Of a stretch of DNA of 64,000 nt, positions 17,378 through 25,694 are shown piece by piece. The stretch's first letter is position 1, and each line of letters starts with the position of its first letter. Under the pieces are notes generated by a model. That model saw only the letters and a list, made by a program, of their open reading frames with translations, made no database searches and was not told where the DNA came from. The translations under genes and the position numbers were made by a program. The stretch is from the NCBI GenBank assembly GCA_964242415.1, contig CAXTAT010000010.1, positions 62,001 through 126,000 of the forward strand. Reading direction: 5' to 3'. Source of the DNA: DASWOJ01 sp964242415. GTDB taxonomy: Bacteria > Pseudomonadota > Alphaproteobacteria > Acetobacterales > Acetobacteraceae.

Positions 17378-17429
17378 CCGATCAGAACAGGCCGATCAGA
17401 ACAGGCCGATCAGAACAGGCCGATCAGAA
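17378..17429. repeat. 14-bp tandem repeat at the porin stop codon
   Basis: Three perfect copies of CCGATCAGAACAGG (17378-17391, 17392-17405, 17406-17419) and a partial fourth (17420-17429). The porin stop codon TGA (17424-17426 on the minus strand) lies in the partial copy, so the array begins at the end of the gene and extends downstream. It is too regular to be chance and too short for a CRISPR array. Confidence 0.9.
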
Positions 17430-18941
17430 TGTAACGACGGTCCGCAGCCCCAGCACCGCTGCATCCGGCAGGCGTTTTGACGGCTGCACCGGGTTCGGCA
17501 CGCCGCCGTTCAGGTTGAACACATACTGCGCCGTGGGCTGCACCTGCCACCAGGGTGCGATCTGCGCCTGGTAGGTCAGCTCCAGCACCGACTCGTGCCG
17601 CCGGATCGGGTAGGCGCCGCCAGTGGCGCGCGCCGTGACGGCGTCATACTGCGCCGCCGTATCGCTGATGCGCGCCAGGGCGAATGCCAGGCCGAGCGTG
17701 TCGCTGTCGCGCCTGGGGATCGCGCCCTTGTACGTCACGCCGGCGTCGAAGTAGAAGTTGGCCAAGTTGCGGTCCCCCGGCGCCCCCTGGATGCGCCCGA
17801 ATACGCCCAGCCCCTGGTCCTTCGTGCCGGGCTCCCGGTACACCAACTGGTCAGCGCCGACATACAGGCCGTAGTTGCCGCGCCGGTTGCGCCCGACGGC
17901 GGCGGTGCCGGCCGGGTCCGTCAGTGAGGGGCCAGAGCCGTTCCGCAACTGGTCGGTGGCGTTCTGCGAGTTGTAGTAGCCGCCCGCCTTGTAGGTGCCG
18001 GGCAGGCCGGCCGCGCCGTCACCCTGGTTCAGGCCGTACTGCGCCTCGGCGATGATGAATACGCCGTCCCGCAGGCGGAACGCAGTCCCGGAGGGGTCGC
18101 GGTCCTGCGGAACGCCAGAACCCGGCCCGGCGGGATCGCCGTTGAACACTCCGAACAGCAGGGACAGGTCATCGCGTGGGATATACTTCACCCGCACCCC
18201 CGGCGTCGCCAACGGGTAGGCCGGGCCGCCGCTGGGCAGGTCGGTGCTGGGAAGCGTGCTCCAACCGAAGGTGTGGTTGAGGAACAGCCCGGCATACTGG
18301 CTGATGATGAACTCCTGGTCGGCCGCCATCTGGCCGATGCGGATGGCGAGCTTCCTATCCAGCAGCACCTGCTCGTACCACAGCTCGAATAGCAGGGTGC
18401 CGCGCGGCGCCTCGATGCTGCTGACGGTGTTGAGGTTGTTGTCCAGGTTATTCAGGCTCAGGCCACGCCCGTGGATTTGGTAACCCGTCGCGTTGAGGGT
18501 GCCGCCGACCAGGCCAAACGCCTTGTCGGTGTCCACGCCGATGCCGAACTGTGTCAGGCCCTCGTAGATCACACCCTGGCGCACGCCGCCGGTGGGGTTG
18601 CCGAGGACCTCGCTGGTCTCGGTCAGGCCGAAGGTGATGCCGTGATCGGACAGCTTGGTTCGCAGGCCGCCGAGGTCGCCGAATAGGTTGGAACGGTCCC
18701 AGAAACCCTTGTTGGCGCCCTCCTCGCCAGGCTTCACCGCAGACTCGCCGCCTGGGGTGGCCTGGCGGGTCTCTGCGGCGCCTGGCTCGGTCTTTTCGCT
18801 CGGCCCGGGGTTGGCTTTGGCGTCGGGGCTGCTGCCGGGACCAGCGCCGGGGGTGCTGCCAGCATCGCGGTCAGTTTGGGCGGTGGCCGGTGCGGCGAGC
18901 AGCAGGGCAAGGATGGCGGGGGCCGCGACGCGGCTAATCAT
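17424..18941 (-). CDS. oprB: OprB-family carbohydrate-selective porin
   Basis: Outer-membrane porin of 505 residues for sugar entry. It has a signal peptide (MISRVAAPAILALLLAAPAT), then a low-complexity Pro/Glu/Gly linker of about 45 residues, then the OprB start FWDRSNLFGDLGGLRTKLSD and a beta-rich body ending in Phe (LGLRTVVTF), the usual last residue of outer-membrane barrels. The start at 18941 is set by the signal peptide and overlaps the end of the preceding small secreted gene by 8 bp. The linker shares the motif PGPSE-x-x-EP-x-AAE-x-RQ with that small protein. As a family, OprB porins admit mono- and disaccharides, consistent with the oxidoreductase and GH1 genes downstream. Confidence 0.9.
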   Translation of the reverse strand: MISRVAAPAILALLLAAPATAQTDRDAGSTPGAGPGSSPDAKANPGPSEKTEPGAAETRQATPGGESAVKPGEEGANKGFWDRSNLFGDLGGLRTKLSDHGITFGLTETSEVLGNPTGGVRQGVIYEGLTQFGIGVDTDKAFGLVGGTLNATGYQIHGRGLSLNNLDNNLNTVSSIEAPRGTLLFELWYEQVLLDRKLAIRIGQMAADQEFIISQYAGLFLNHTFGWSTLPSTDLPSGGPAYPLATPGVRVKYIPRDDLSLLFGVFNGDPAGPGSGVPQDRDPSGTAFRLRDGVFIIAEAQYGLNQGDGAAGLPGTYKAGGYYNSQNATDQLRNGSGPSLTDPAGTAAVGRNRRGNYGLYVGADQLVYREPGTKDQGLGVFGRIQGAPGDRNLANFYFDAGVTYKGAIPRRDSDTLGLAFALARISDTAAQYDAVTARATGGAYPIRRHESVLELTYQAQIAPWWQVQPTAQYVFNLNGGVPNPVQPSKRLPDAAVLGLRTVVTF

Positions 18942-19227
18942 GACGCTTGTCCTGCCCCTCAGCATCCGGCTTGTCCTCGGCTCCTCCTGCCCTCTGGCCG
19001 CCGGCCGGCGTCTGGCGGACCTCCGCGGCGGCGGGCTCATTGCGCTCGCTCGGGCCAGGGGCGACGCGGGCGCGCTCGCTGGTGGCCGGCTCGGGCTTCT
19101 CGTCGGCCGCCGGCAGCACGGTGCCGCGCATCGGCGCACCTGCGACTAGCCACGGCACCGCCTGGGCCAGCGGCGCGCCGATCAGGCCGGCACAGATCGG
19201 GACAGCTATGGCGGCGGGCAGTCGCAT
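18934..19227 (-). CDS. Small secreted Pro/Glu-rich protein
   Basis: A 97-residue protein with a clear signal peptide (MRLPAAIAVPICAGLIGAPL, cleavage near AQA) and a short mature part that is rich in Ala, Pro, Glu and Arg and is probably unstructured. Its segment PGPSERNEPAAAEVRQT closely parallels PGPSEKTEPGAAETRQA in the linker of the porin encoded next, suggesting a duplicated segment or a shared binding function. The genes overlap by 8 bp, so translation is likely coupled. A GAAGGG lies about 9 nt before the ATG. No known family. Confidence 0.65.
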   Translation of the reverse strand: MRLPAAIAVPICAGLIGAPLAQAVPWLVAGAPMRGTVLPAADEKPEPATSERARVAPGPSERNEPAAAEVRQTPAGGQRAGGAEDKPDAEGQDKRHD

Positions 19228-19631
19228 CGGCTGAAACCCTTCAAATCAAGCAGGAGGAAGTGTTGCCGGAGCAGACGCATGTTGGCGGCCACGCTGCCGG
19301 GATTGCTAGGTCCGGCGCACGGCCCGGCCGCTGCGCCGTGTGTCCATGCTGGCCTGGGCCAGCCAGTTGGCGCAGGCTAGGCATGCGCCGATCCCGCCGG
19401 GGCTGGGCAGACAGCACCTGTTCAGCAGCCTTGCCGGGACCAGCACCCGGCCGCACTCGCCAAAGCGTCTGACAGGTATGGGCGTGCCGTCATTGCGACG
19501 CGGCGATCCCGGGGCGGCGATCCCGGGGCGGCGAGCGCTGTCCAGGCACCTCCTGGAGTGCCGCGCCGAAGCCGGCCCGCAATGACGGTCCGGCATGGGA
19601 CGGGGCCGCTCAACGGTAACAGCGGTTCGTG
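19228..19631. other. Intergenic stretch with GTCATTGCGA-type repeat
   Basis: About 400 bp between the KimA-like gene's stop and the small secreted protein gene. A dispersed repeat copy starts GTCATTGCGACGCGGCGATC at 19489 and ends with GCCCGCAATGACGG near 19588. Inside it, CGGCGATCCCGGGG occurs twice in tandem (19500-19527). The promoter of the porin operon should lie near 19228-19300 but no convincing -35/-10 pair was seen. Confidence 0.55.
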
Positions 19632-21569
19632 TCACGCCGCTTGCGGCTCCTCCTCCGCGAGGATGCGCCGCGTCTCGGGCGCCTCCAACTGCCACGGCAC
19701 CATCAGCACCGACACGTCGGCCCCGCCGTATCGTAGGACCTGGGTCCGCAGCCGGTGGGTGCGGCGGGTGTGCATCACAGCCTCCCACCACCGCGCCCCG
19801 GCCAGCTCGCTCAGCACCACGATCACCGGGCGGGCCGGGCAGCGCTGGCGCAGGGCCTCGATCTCGCGCAGCAGCGGGGCCAGGACGCTGCGGTACGGCG
19901 ACGGCTCGATCACCAGGGTGGGCAGGGGCAGGCCGGCCTTGGCGGCGGGCTGCTCGACGAAGCGCGCCCACTCGTTGCGCAGCCGGGTTTCGTGCTCGAT
20001 GGCGTCGGGGCCTTCGAGGTCGGTCAGGTGCAGGCCGACCACGTCCGGGGACATCCGCGCCGCCACCTGGATCGCCCGCTGCGCCATGCGGTCCCAGCGT
20101 TCGAGCGGGATGACGACGGTCGGCGCGGCGTGGTCGCGCAGGTCCATGCCGCGGCGGCTGCCTTGCAGGACCTGGTGATCGAGATTGCGGTAGTAGCGCC
20201 GGGTCAGGCGGAGCAGCACCAGGGTGAGCGGGATGACGATGATGGTGAGCCACGCGCCCTCGGTGAACTTGGCGACCAGGATGATGGCCAGCGCCGCCCC
20301 GGTGGCGACCGCGCCGAGGCCGTTGATGCCCAGCCGCAGCCGGTCGGCGCGGCCGCCGTTCTGACGCCGCCAATGCACCGCCATCCCGGCCTGGCTAAGT
20401 GTAAAGGACAGGAAGGCGCCGACCGCGAACAGCGGGATCAACCGGTCGGTGATGCCCCCGAACACCGCCAGCAGCGCGCCCGCGCCCGCCGTCAGGAACA
20501 GCACGCCGGCCGAGTAAACCAGCCGCCGCCCCGGCATTGCGAACGCCTTGGGCAAGTAGCTGTCGCTGGCCACCAGCCGGCACAGCCGGGGGAAGCCGAC
20601 GAAGCTGGTGTTGGCCGACAGGCACAGCACCGCCAGCACCGAGCCGATGGTGACGTAGTAAAGCCAGCCACGCCCCCATACCGCCGCCACGAGCTGCGAC
20701 AGGATGCTCTGGTAGCCGTCCGCGTCCTGGTCCATCGCCTGCAGCCCATAGCAGCGCGCGAGGTAGGCGATGCCCAGCAGCAGCAGCCCCAGCACGCCGC
20801 AGATGATGGCCAGCGTGCGGTGGGCGTACTTGACCGTAGGCTCCTTGAACGCGCCGACGCCGTTGCTGACCGCCTCCACCCCCGTCATCGCCGTGCAGCC
20901 GGCGGCAAAGGCGCGCAGCAGCAGCCAGACGGTGACGGCGCCCGCCGCGCCGTCCGGGTGGGGCGGTGCGACGACCGGCGCCGGGTGGCCGCCCGCGGTC
21001 CAGGCCGCCCAGGCGCCCGCCGCAAGGATGAAGGCCAGCGTGGCGATGAACAGGTAGGTCGGCACCGCGAACGCCAGCCCGGATTCCTTGGTGCCGCGCA
21101 GGTTCACCAGGGTTATCGCCGCCAGCACCGCCAGGCACAGCGGCAGGGTGAAGGCGTGCAGCGCCGGGACGGCGGAGGTCAGTGCGCCGACCCCGGCCGA
21201 GATGCCGACGGCGACGTTCAGCATGTAGTCCACCATCAGCGCCGCCGCCGCCAGCAGCCCGGCATTATGCCCCAGGTTCTCCCGGGCGACCGTGTAGCTG
21301 CCGCCGTTGGTGGGATAGGCGGCGATGGTCTGCCAATAGGACAGGCACAGGATGGCCAGCAGCGCCAGGATGACCCCGGTGATCGGCTGCACCACGCCCG
21401 CGCCGGCTGCGGCCAACACGGTCAGCATCGCCTCCGGCCCGTAGGCGGCGGAGCCAAGCCCGTCGAGGCCCATGGCGGGCACGCCCTCCAGTGCACCGAT
21501 TTTGCGGCCGTCGGCCTCCCGGTTGGCAAGCCTGCGGCCGAACAGGGCGGTGGTGAGCGACATGGGCAT
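19632..21569 (-). CDS. KimA-like APC-superfamily permease
   Basis: Inner-membrane transporter of 645 residues with about twelve membrane segments up to residue 450, then a cytosolic domain of about 190 residues. The N-terminal signature GLDGLGSAAYGPEA and the segment TNGGSYTVARENLG match the YdaO/KimA group of APC permeases, whose Bacillus member is a high-affinity K+ importer. The soluble tail (VVIPLERWDRMAQRAIQVA, then VVGLHLTD) resembles the regulatory domain of these proteins. Substrate here is inferred. Start at 21569 (MPMSLTT) or the second ATG two codons later. Monocistronic. Confidence 0.82.
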   Translation of the reverse strand: MPMSLTTALFGRRLANREADGRKIGALEGVPAMGLDGLGSAAYGPEAMLTVLAAAGAGVVQPITGVILALLAILCLSYWQTIAAYPTNGGSYTVARENLGHNAGLLAAAALMVDYMLNVAVGISAGVGALTSAVPALHAFTLPLCLAVLAAITLVNLRGTKESGLAFAVPTYLFIATLAFILAAGAWAAWTAGGHPAPVVAPPHPDGAAGAVTVWLLLRAFAAGCTAMTGVEAVSNGVGAFKEPTVKYAHRTLAIICGVLGLLLLGIAYLARCYGLQAMDQDADGYQSILSQLVAAVWGRGWLYYVTIGSVLAVLCLSANTSFVGFPRLCRLVASDSYLPKAFAMPGRRLVYSAGVLFLTAGAGALLAVFGGITDRLIPLFAVGAFLSFTLSQAGMAVHWRRQNGGRADRLRLGINGLGAVATGAALAIILVAKFTEGAWLTIIVIPLTLVLLRLTRRYYRNLDHQVLQGSRRGMDLRDHAAPTVVIPLERWDRMAQRAIQVAARMSPDVVGLHLTDLEGPDAIEHETRLRNEWARFVEQPAAKAGLPLPTLVIEPSPYRSVLAPLLREIEALRQRCPARPVIVVLSELAGARWWEAVMHTRRTHRLRTQVLRYGGADVSVLMVPWQLEAPETRRILAEEEPQAA

Positions 21570-22050
21570 CCCCTGCTTCTGCTCCCCTCTTCTGGAGGAA
21601 GGCCGCCGTTGAGGGAAGCCGCGAGAACCGGCCTTGAACGCGGAAGTTGCACGTCATCGCAGGCGGGCTTGGTTTCCGCCGCCAGGCTGCCCCGCCGTAG
21701 CGTTCATCAGGTGTGAACCTAAGCAGGCTCGCGCAGCCTGGCTTCGCTTGCGGCTTTAGGTCGGATCGCAAGCGCTGTTGTAGCGAGCCGCAAATGCGTC
21801 GCGGCAATCCGGCGGCGGTCAGCGCAGGTCTTGCCGCCCTGGATTGCGGAGTCGCAAGCGCTCCCGGCAATGACCTGCGCGCCCGGCATGGATCACGGTT
21901 GGGCTATGTCAGCGCGTATGACTTCCGGCCCGCGACCTAGGGCCTCTCCGGCGGCTGCGACAAGACGTAGCCGGCAGCTTGACGGCGGCGAACGCCTCCG
22001 GCGCGGCTGCCCTGGCCAGTTGCGTGCGATCCAGCCGGCCGGAGACCCAG
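21570..22050. other. Intergenic stretch with dispersed repeat
   Basis: About 480 bp between the KimA-like gene start and the OsmC-like stop. It holds a GTCATTGCGA-type repeat in two parts (GTCGCGGCAATCCGGCGG near 21799 and CCCTGGATTGCGGAGTCGCA near 21837, ending GGCAATGACC) and the 16-mer CCTAAGCAGGCTCGCG near 21718 that also occurs near 9407. No gene and no c-di-AMP riboswitch-like fold was recognised. Confidence 0.5.
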
Positions 22051-22548
22051 TCAAGCAGACGCGGAAGCCGACTCGGCCAGCGTCACGTCCAAGTGGACCG
22101 GGTCGTGCAGCGTGTTGGCGACCGGAGACCACAGCAGCGCGTGGGCGACCAGCGCGCGCAACGCCTCGGGGGGCGCATCCGCCTGCATGTGGACGGCGAT
22201 GCGGATGGTCTCGAACCCGACCGGCCCCGGCGCCTGGCCTGTCACCCACATCGGGTTGCTCGCCAGGTCAGCCTCCACCTCCACCTCCAGGCTGTGCACC
22301 AGGATGTTGCCTGACGCCGCATTGGCGTGGATGTGCGCGCTGAGGCAGGAACCGAGCGCGGCGAGCAGGGTTTCGGATGGGGTCGCGGCCGGTGAGTCGC
22401 CGGGCGGGCCGAACCGCTCCTCCACCAGCAGGGGTGGCAGGGTGCGGATGATGTTGACCTGCTTGTAGCTGCCGGTGGCGATGGTGCGGCAGCGCAGGGT
22501 GAGCCGGCGGGATGGGACAGGGGGCAGGCGCGGTGCATCAAAGGCCAT
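22051..22548 (-). CDS. OsmC-like protein (single-Cys type)
   Basis: A 165-residue cytosolic OsmC/Ohr superfamily protein. The first conserved Cys is present (LAALGSCLSAHIHANA, Cys68). The second, which in OsmC/Ohr lies in a CP(V/Y) motif and resolves the peroxide reaction, is replaced by Ser (LWSPVANTL, Ser141). A paralogue with the same change is at 52863-53426, so this is a subgroup feature and not a decayed gene. The ATG at 22548 follows AAGGGAA. The role may differ from classical peroxide reduction. It is divergent from the GH1-like gene. Confidence 0.85.
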   Translation of the reverse strand: MAFDAPRLPPVPSRRLTLRCRTIATGSYKQVNIIRTLPPLLVEERFGPPGDSPAATPSETLLAALGSCLSAHIHANAASGNILVHSLEVEVEADLASNPMWVTGQAPGPVGFETIRIAVHMQADAPPEALRALVAHALLWSPVANTLHDPVHLDVTLAESASASA

Positions 22549-22707
22549 GTTGCGTTCCCTTGCAGTGGTCCGCTAACCGCGCTTCCAATTCTGGGGAAAG
22601 CTCGGCAGGTTGGGACTGCATTAGGGAGATGATAGGCGTTCGCACCCCTGCATGGCATCAGCGTTCCTCGGCAGGGCACACGCAGGAATGCGCGGTAACG
22701 GAGTCGT

Positions 22708-24048
22708 ATGGTGCAAGCTGAGCGAGGGCGGCCCGGTGCGGCTGGTGGCGGCGTGCCGCTGGAACTTTGGGGCGGCGTGGAGTGCAGCGTCGTCCATGCC
22801 GGCGGCCGCTGGCGCGACCAGGTGCGCGAGACCGGCCACCACGACCGGCCCGGCGACCTCGACCTGATCGGGGCACTCGGCCTTCGCACCCTGCGCTACC
22901 CCGTGCTGTGGGAGCGTTGCGCGCCCGGCCCGGCCTGCTGCGGCTGGGATTGGCATGACGTGCGGCTCGCCGGCCTGCGCGATCTGGGCATCACCCCGGT
23001 CGTCGGCCTGGTCCACCACGGCTCCGGCCCGCCCGGCGCCGACGTGCTTCACCCGGACTGGGCCTTGGGGCTGGCTGCCCACGCCGCGCAGGCCGCCGCC
23101 CGCTATCCCTGGGTCGAGGCCTGGACCCCGGTCAACGAGCCGCTGACCACCGCGCGGTTCGCAGCCCTCTACGGCTACTGGCGCCCCCATGCCACCAGCG
23201 CGGCGGCGATGGACGCCATGGTGGTGAACCAGTGCCACGCCGTGCTGCTATCCATGCGGGCGATCCGCGCACGGATTCCCGGCGCCCGGCTGGTGCAGAC
23301 CGAGGACCTCGGCCGCGTGTTCGCAACCCCCGTGCTGGCGCAAGAGGCGGCGGAGGCGAACGAGCGGCGCTGGCTGTCGCTCGACCTGCTGCACGGCCGG
23401 GTGGACCGCCATCACCCTGCCTGGCCGCGCCTGGCCGCCCTGGGCCATGCCCCGGCGCTGGAGGAGCTGCGCGGCGGCGAGGCCCGGCCGGACCTGCTCG
23501 GCATCAACCACTACGTCACCAGCGACCGCTTCCTCGACCACCGCACCCACCTGTATCCGGAGAAGCAGCCGAACGGCGGCGGACGCGACCCCTTCGTGGA
23601 CATGGAGGCGGCGCGGATCGACCTGCCGCAGGCCATGACCGGCTGGGAGGCCCGGCTGCGCGAGGCGTGGCGCCGCTATGGCACGCCGCTCGCCATCACC
23701 GAGGCGCAGCTTACCTGCGACGACGCCGCCGAGCCGGTGCGATGGCTGCTGGAGGCGTGGCAGGCCGCGCACGCCCTGCGCCGTGAGGGGGCCGACATCC
23801 GCGCGGTGACGGCCTGGGCGCTGTTTGGCGCGGTGGACTGGGACAGCATGATGCAGCGCAGCCGGGGCCGGTATGAACCCGGTGTCTGGGATGCGGGCGG
23901 GGGCACGCCGCAACCCACCCTGCTCGCCCGGGCCGCTGCCAGCCTGGCCGCGACCGGGGCGTTCGCCTTACCGGAGCTGGAGGGGCTGGGGTGGTGGCGC
24001 CGGGCCGACCGGCTGCATCCGGCTGCGGCCGAGGCCTTTGGCTGCTGA
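22708..24048 (+). CDS. GH1-like glycosidase, standalone
   Basis: A 446-residue protein with the GH1 fold: acid/base Glu144 in AWTPVNEPLTTARF and probable nucleophile Glu332 in LAITEAQLT; the barrel begins at LWGGVECSVV. Close relatives are often the N-terminal half of a fusion to an RmlD-type dTDP-4-dehydrorhamnose reductase, which is absent here (inference from family memory). No signal peptide. The ATG at 22708 has a GGAG a few bases upstream. A short imperfect triplication around TGATGCC follows the stop (24046-24100). It precedes pgsA by 78 bp but is probably independent. Confidence 0.78.
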   Translation: MVQAERGRPGAAGGGVPLELWGGVECSVVHAGGRWRDQVRETGHHDRPGDLDLIGALGLRTLRYPVLWERCAPGPACCGWDWHDVRLAGLRDLGITPVVGLVHHGSGPPGADVLHPDWALGLAAHAAQAAARYPWVEAWTPVNEPLTTARFAALYGYWRPHATSAAAMDAMVVNQCHAVLLSMRAIRARIPGARLVQTEDLGRVFATPVLAQEAAEANERRWLSLDLLHGRVDRHHPAWPRLAALGHAPALEELRGGEARPDLLGINHYVTSDRFLDHRTHLYPEKQPNGGGRDPFVDMEAARIDLPQAMTGWEARLREAWRRYGTPLAITEAQLTCDDAAEPVRWLLEAWQAAHALRREGADIRAVTAWALFGAVDWDSMMQRSRGRYEPGVWDAGGGTPQPTLLARAAASLAATGAFALPELEGLGWWRRADRLHPAAAEAFGC

Positions 24049-24126
24049 TGCCCTTTATTTGGCGGTGATGCCCCCCACTGGCGCTGATGCCATGGCGTAT
24101 GAAATGGTTTAAGGGGGAAAGCAGCC

Positions 24127-24720
24127 ATGCTGACCGACCTTCCCAACCTGCTGACCCTGTCGCGCATCGCGGCGATACCGCTGCTGGTGGCGCTTGTCGC
24201 CCTGCGCACGCCGGTCGGCGATTTCGGCGCCTGCGTGGTGTTCAGCGTCGCGGCGATCACCGACTACTTCGATGGCAAGATCGCCCGCGGGCGCCTGCAG
24301 ATCAGCGATCTCGGCCGGATGCTGGACCCCATCGCCGACAAGCTGCTGGTGGGCGCGGCGCTGATGCTGCTGGCCGGGCAGGGGCGGCTGACGGCCTGGG
24401 GGCTGTATCCCGCCATCGTCATCCTGTTGCGGGAAATCCTGGTGAGCGGGCTGCGGGAGTACCTGGCCGGCCTGCGGATCGGGCTGCCGGTGACGGGGCT
24501 GGCCAAGTGGAAGACCGGGTTCCAGATGGGCGCGTTGGGCACCTTGCTGGCCGGCGATGACTCGGCGGTGCTGCTGCACCTGCAGTTCCTGCCGGTATCC
24601 ATCATCGGCGAGGCCATGCTGTGGGTGGCGGCCGGGCTGACGCTGTGGACGGGGTGGGATTACTTGAACGCCGGGCTGCGCCATGCGGCTGCGCCCGACA
24701 ATGCGGTGCGCCGTCCTTAA
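24127..24720 (+). CDS. pgsA: CDP-diacylglycerol-glycerol-3-phosphate 3-phosphatidyltransferase
   Basis: Inner-membrane enzyme of 197 residues that makes phosphatidylglycerol phosphate from CDP-diacylglycerol and glycerol 3-phosphate. The CDP-alcohol phosphotransferase motif D-x2-D-G-x2-A-R-x8-G-x3-D-x3-D is complete: TDYFDGKIARGRL, then DLGRMLDPIADK. NLLTLSRIAAIPLL is the usual first helix. The ATG follows a purine-rich AAGGGGGAAAG. In related genomes pgsA is followed directly by moaD and moaE; here a lipoprotein gene lies between. Confidence 0.94.
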   Translation: MLTDLPNLLTLSRIAAIPLLVALVALRTPVGDFGACVVFSVAAITDYFDGKIARGRLQISDLGRMLDPIADKLLVGAALMLLAGQGRLTAWGLYPAIVILLREILVSGLREYLAGLRIGLPVTGLAKWKTGFQMGALGTLLAGDDSAVLLHLQFLPVSIIGEAMLWVAAGLTLWTGWDYLNAGLRHAAAPDNAVRRP

Positions 24721-24828
24721 CTTTGTACGGTGGCTGCGATTTTTCCGGTAGGCTGACCCGACTTGAGCATTCCGTATTGCACATGCACATTCGCCGCGCC
24801 GCAGCGGCGGCCCTGGAGTCCTGATCCC

Positions 24829-25443
24829 ATGCGGCGCATCGCCTTGCTCGGCCTGCTGCTCACCCTGTCCGGCTGCACCGGATTCGGCGAGTTCCTGTCC
24901 CACACCTTCTCCCCGCCCCCGATCAACCCGAACCTGCCACTGGCGGACAGCGAGAACCTGCGGCACGCCCTGGGTCAGCCCATCGAGTTCACCCCGATGG
25001 GAACGGAGCCCGGCAATGTCTGGCCGGGTCCGGAAGGGCCGGAGCCGACGCTGTCCGATGTCGCCAAGCAGGAGGGCGGGAACATCGGCGCCCCGTCCAG
25101 CACCGTGCCGGGCGCCACGCCGGGCCTGCCCGCCGGACGCCAGCCGCGTCCCACGACGCGCGGCAGCAGCACGCCGCCGGGGTCGGTGCAGGATGGGCTG
25201 GAACCCTTGCCGAACGGCGGGGTGCTGCCGCAGCCGCAGTCGTCCGTGCCGAGCGCCGGGCCGCAGGGGCCTGTGGTGCTGACGCCGCAGGGGCCGGCCG
25301 TGGAGACCGGCGGCACCAGCGGCTACCGCACGCTGACGACGCCGCAGGGACCAGGAGCGATCCTCGTACCGAACGGCAACGGCACCAGCACGATCATCAA
25401 TCCCAACGGCACCGTCCAGACCGTGCCGACGCCGCGCCGATGA
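24829..25443 (+). CDS. Pro/Gly-rich lipoprotein
   Basis: A 204-residue secreted lipoprotein. The start MRRIALLGLLLTLSGC ends in a lipobox (LSGC, Cys16), so the protein should be lipid-anchored. The mature part is low in predicted structure and rich in Pro and Gly, with repeated PQGP units and paired NGNG/NPNG turns near the C-terminus. GGAG at 24814-24817 supports this ATG over a longer frame from 24763. Its stop overlaps the moaD start (ATGA). No known family; it seems to have been inserted into a conserved pgsA-moaD-moaE order. Confidence 0.8.
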   Translation: MRRIALLGLLLTLSGCTGFGEFLSHTFSPPPINPNLPLADSENLRHALGQPIEFTPMGTEPGNVWPGPEGPEPTLSDVAKQEGGNIGAPSSTVPGATPGLPAGRQPRPTTRGSSTPPGSVQDGLEPLPNGGVLPQPQSSVPSAGPQGPVVLTPQGPAVETGGTSGYRTLTTPQGPGAILVPNGNGTSTIINPNGTVQTVPTPRR

Positions 25444-25694
25444 CCCGCGTCCTGTACTTCGCCTGGATGCGGGAGCGGATGGGCCGGTCGGAGGAGGACC
25501 TGCCGCTGCCGCCTGGCGTGGCGACGGTTGGGGCGCTGGTGGACTGGCTGCGCGCGCGCGACGCCGCGGGGGGAGCGGCGTTTGCCCATGCCGGCGTGGT
25601 GCGTGCGGCGGTCAACCAGGACTTCGCCACGCCGGGCACCGCGGTCGGCGATGCGGATGAGGTCGCGTTCTTTCCGCCGGTCACGGGGGGCTGA
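25440..25694 (+). CDS. moaD: Molybdopterin synthase small subunit
   Basis: An 84-residue ubiquitin-fold sulfur carrier ending in the essential Gly-Gly (FFPPVTGG). As a thiocarboxylate it donates sulfur to precursor Z in molybdenum cofactor synthesis, in complex with MoaE. Conserved start VLYFAWMRERMG and VNQDF/DEVAFFPP match the family. It overlaps the lipoprotein gene by 4 bp and moaE by 1 bp, so the three are translationally coupled. Confidence 0.95.
   Translation: MTRVLYFAWMRERMGRSEEDLPLPPGVATVGALVDWLRARDAAGGAAFAHAGVVRAAVNQDFATPGTAVGDADEVAFFPPVTGG

Noticed and set aside
17378..17429. Possible CRISPR array
   Set aside because: Units are 14 bp, contiguous and without spacers; no cas genes nearby.
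21570..22050. Possible c-di-AMP riboswitch upstream of the KimA-like gene
   Set aside because: No resembling conserved core was recognised, and the stretch is largely dispersed repeat. That riboswitch class is mainly known from Gram-positive bacteria.
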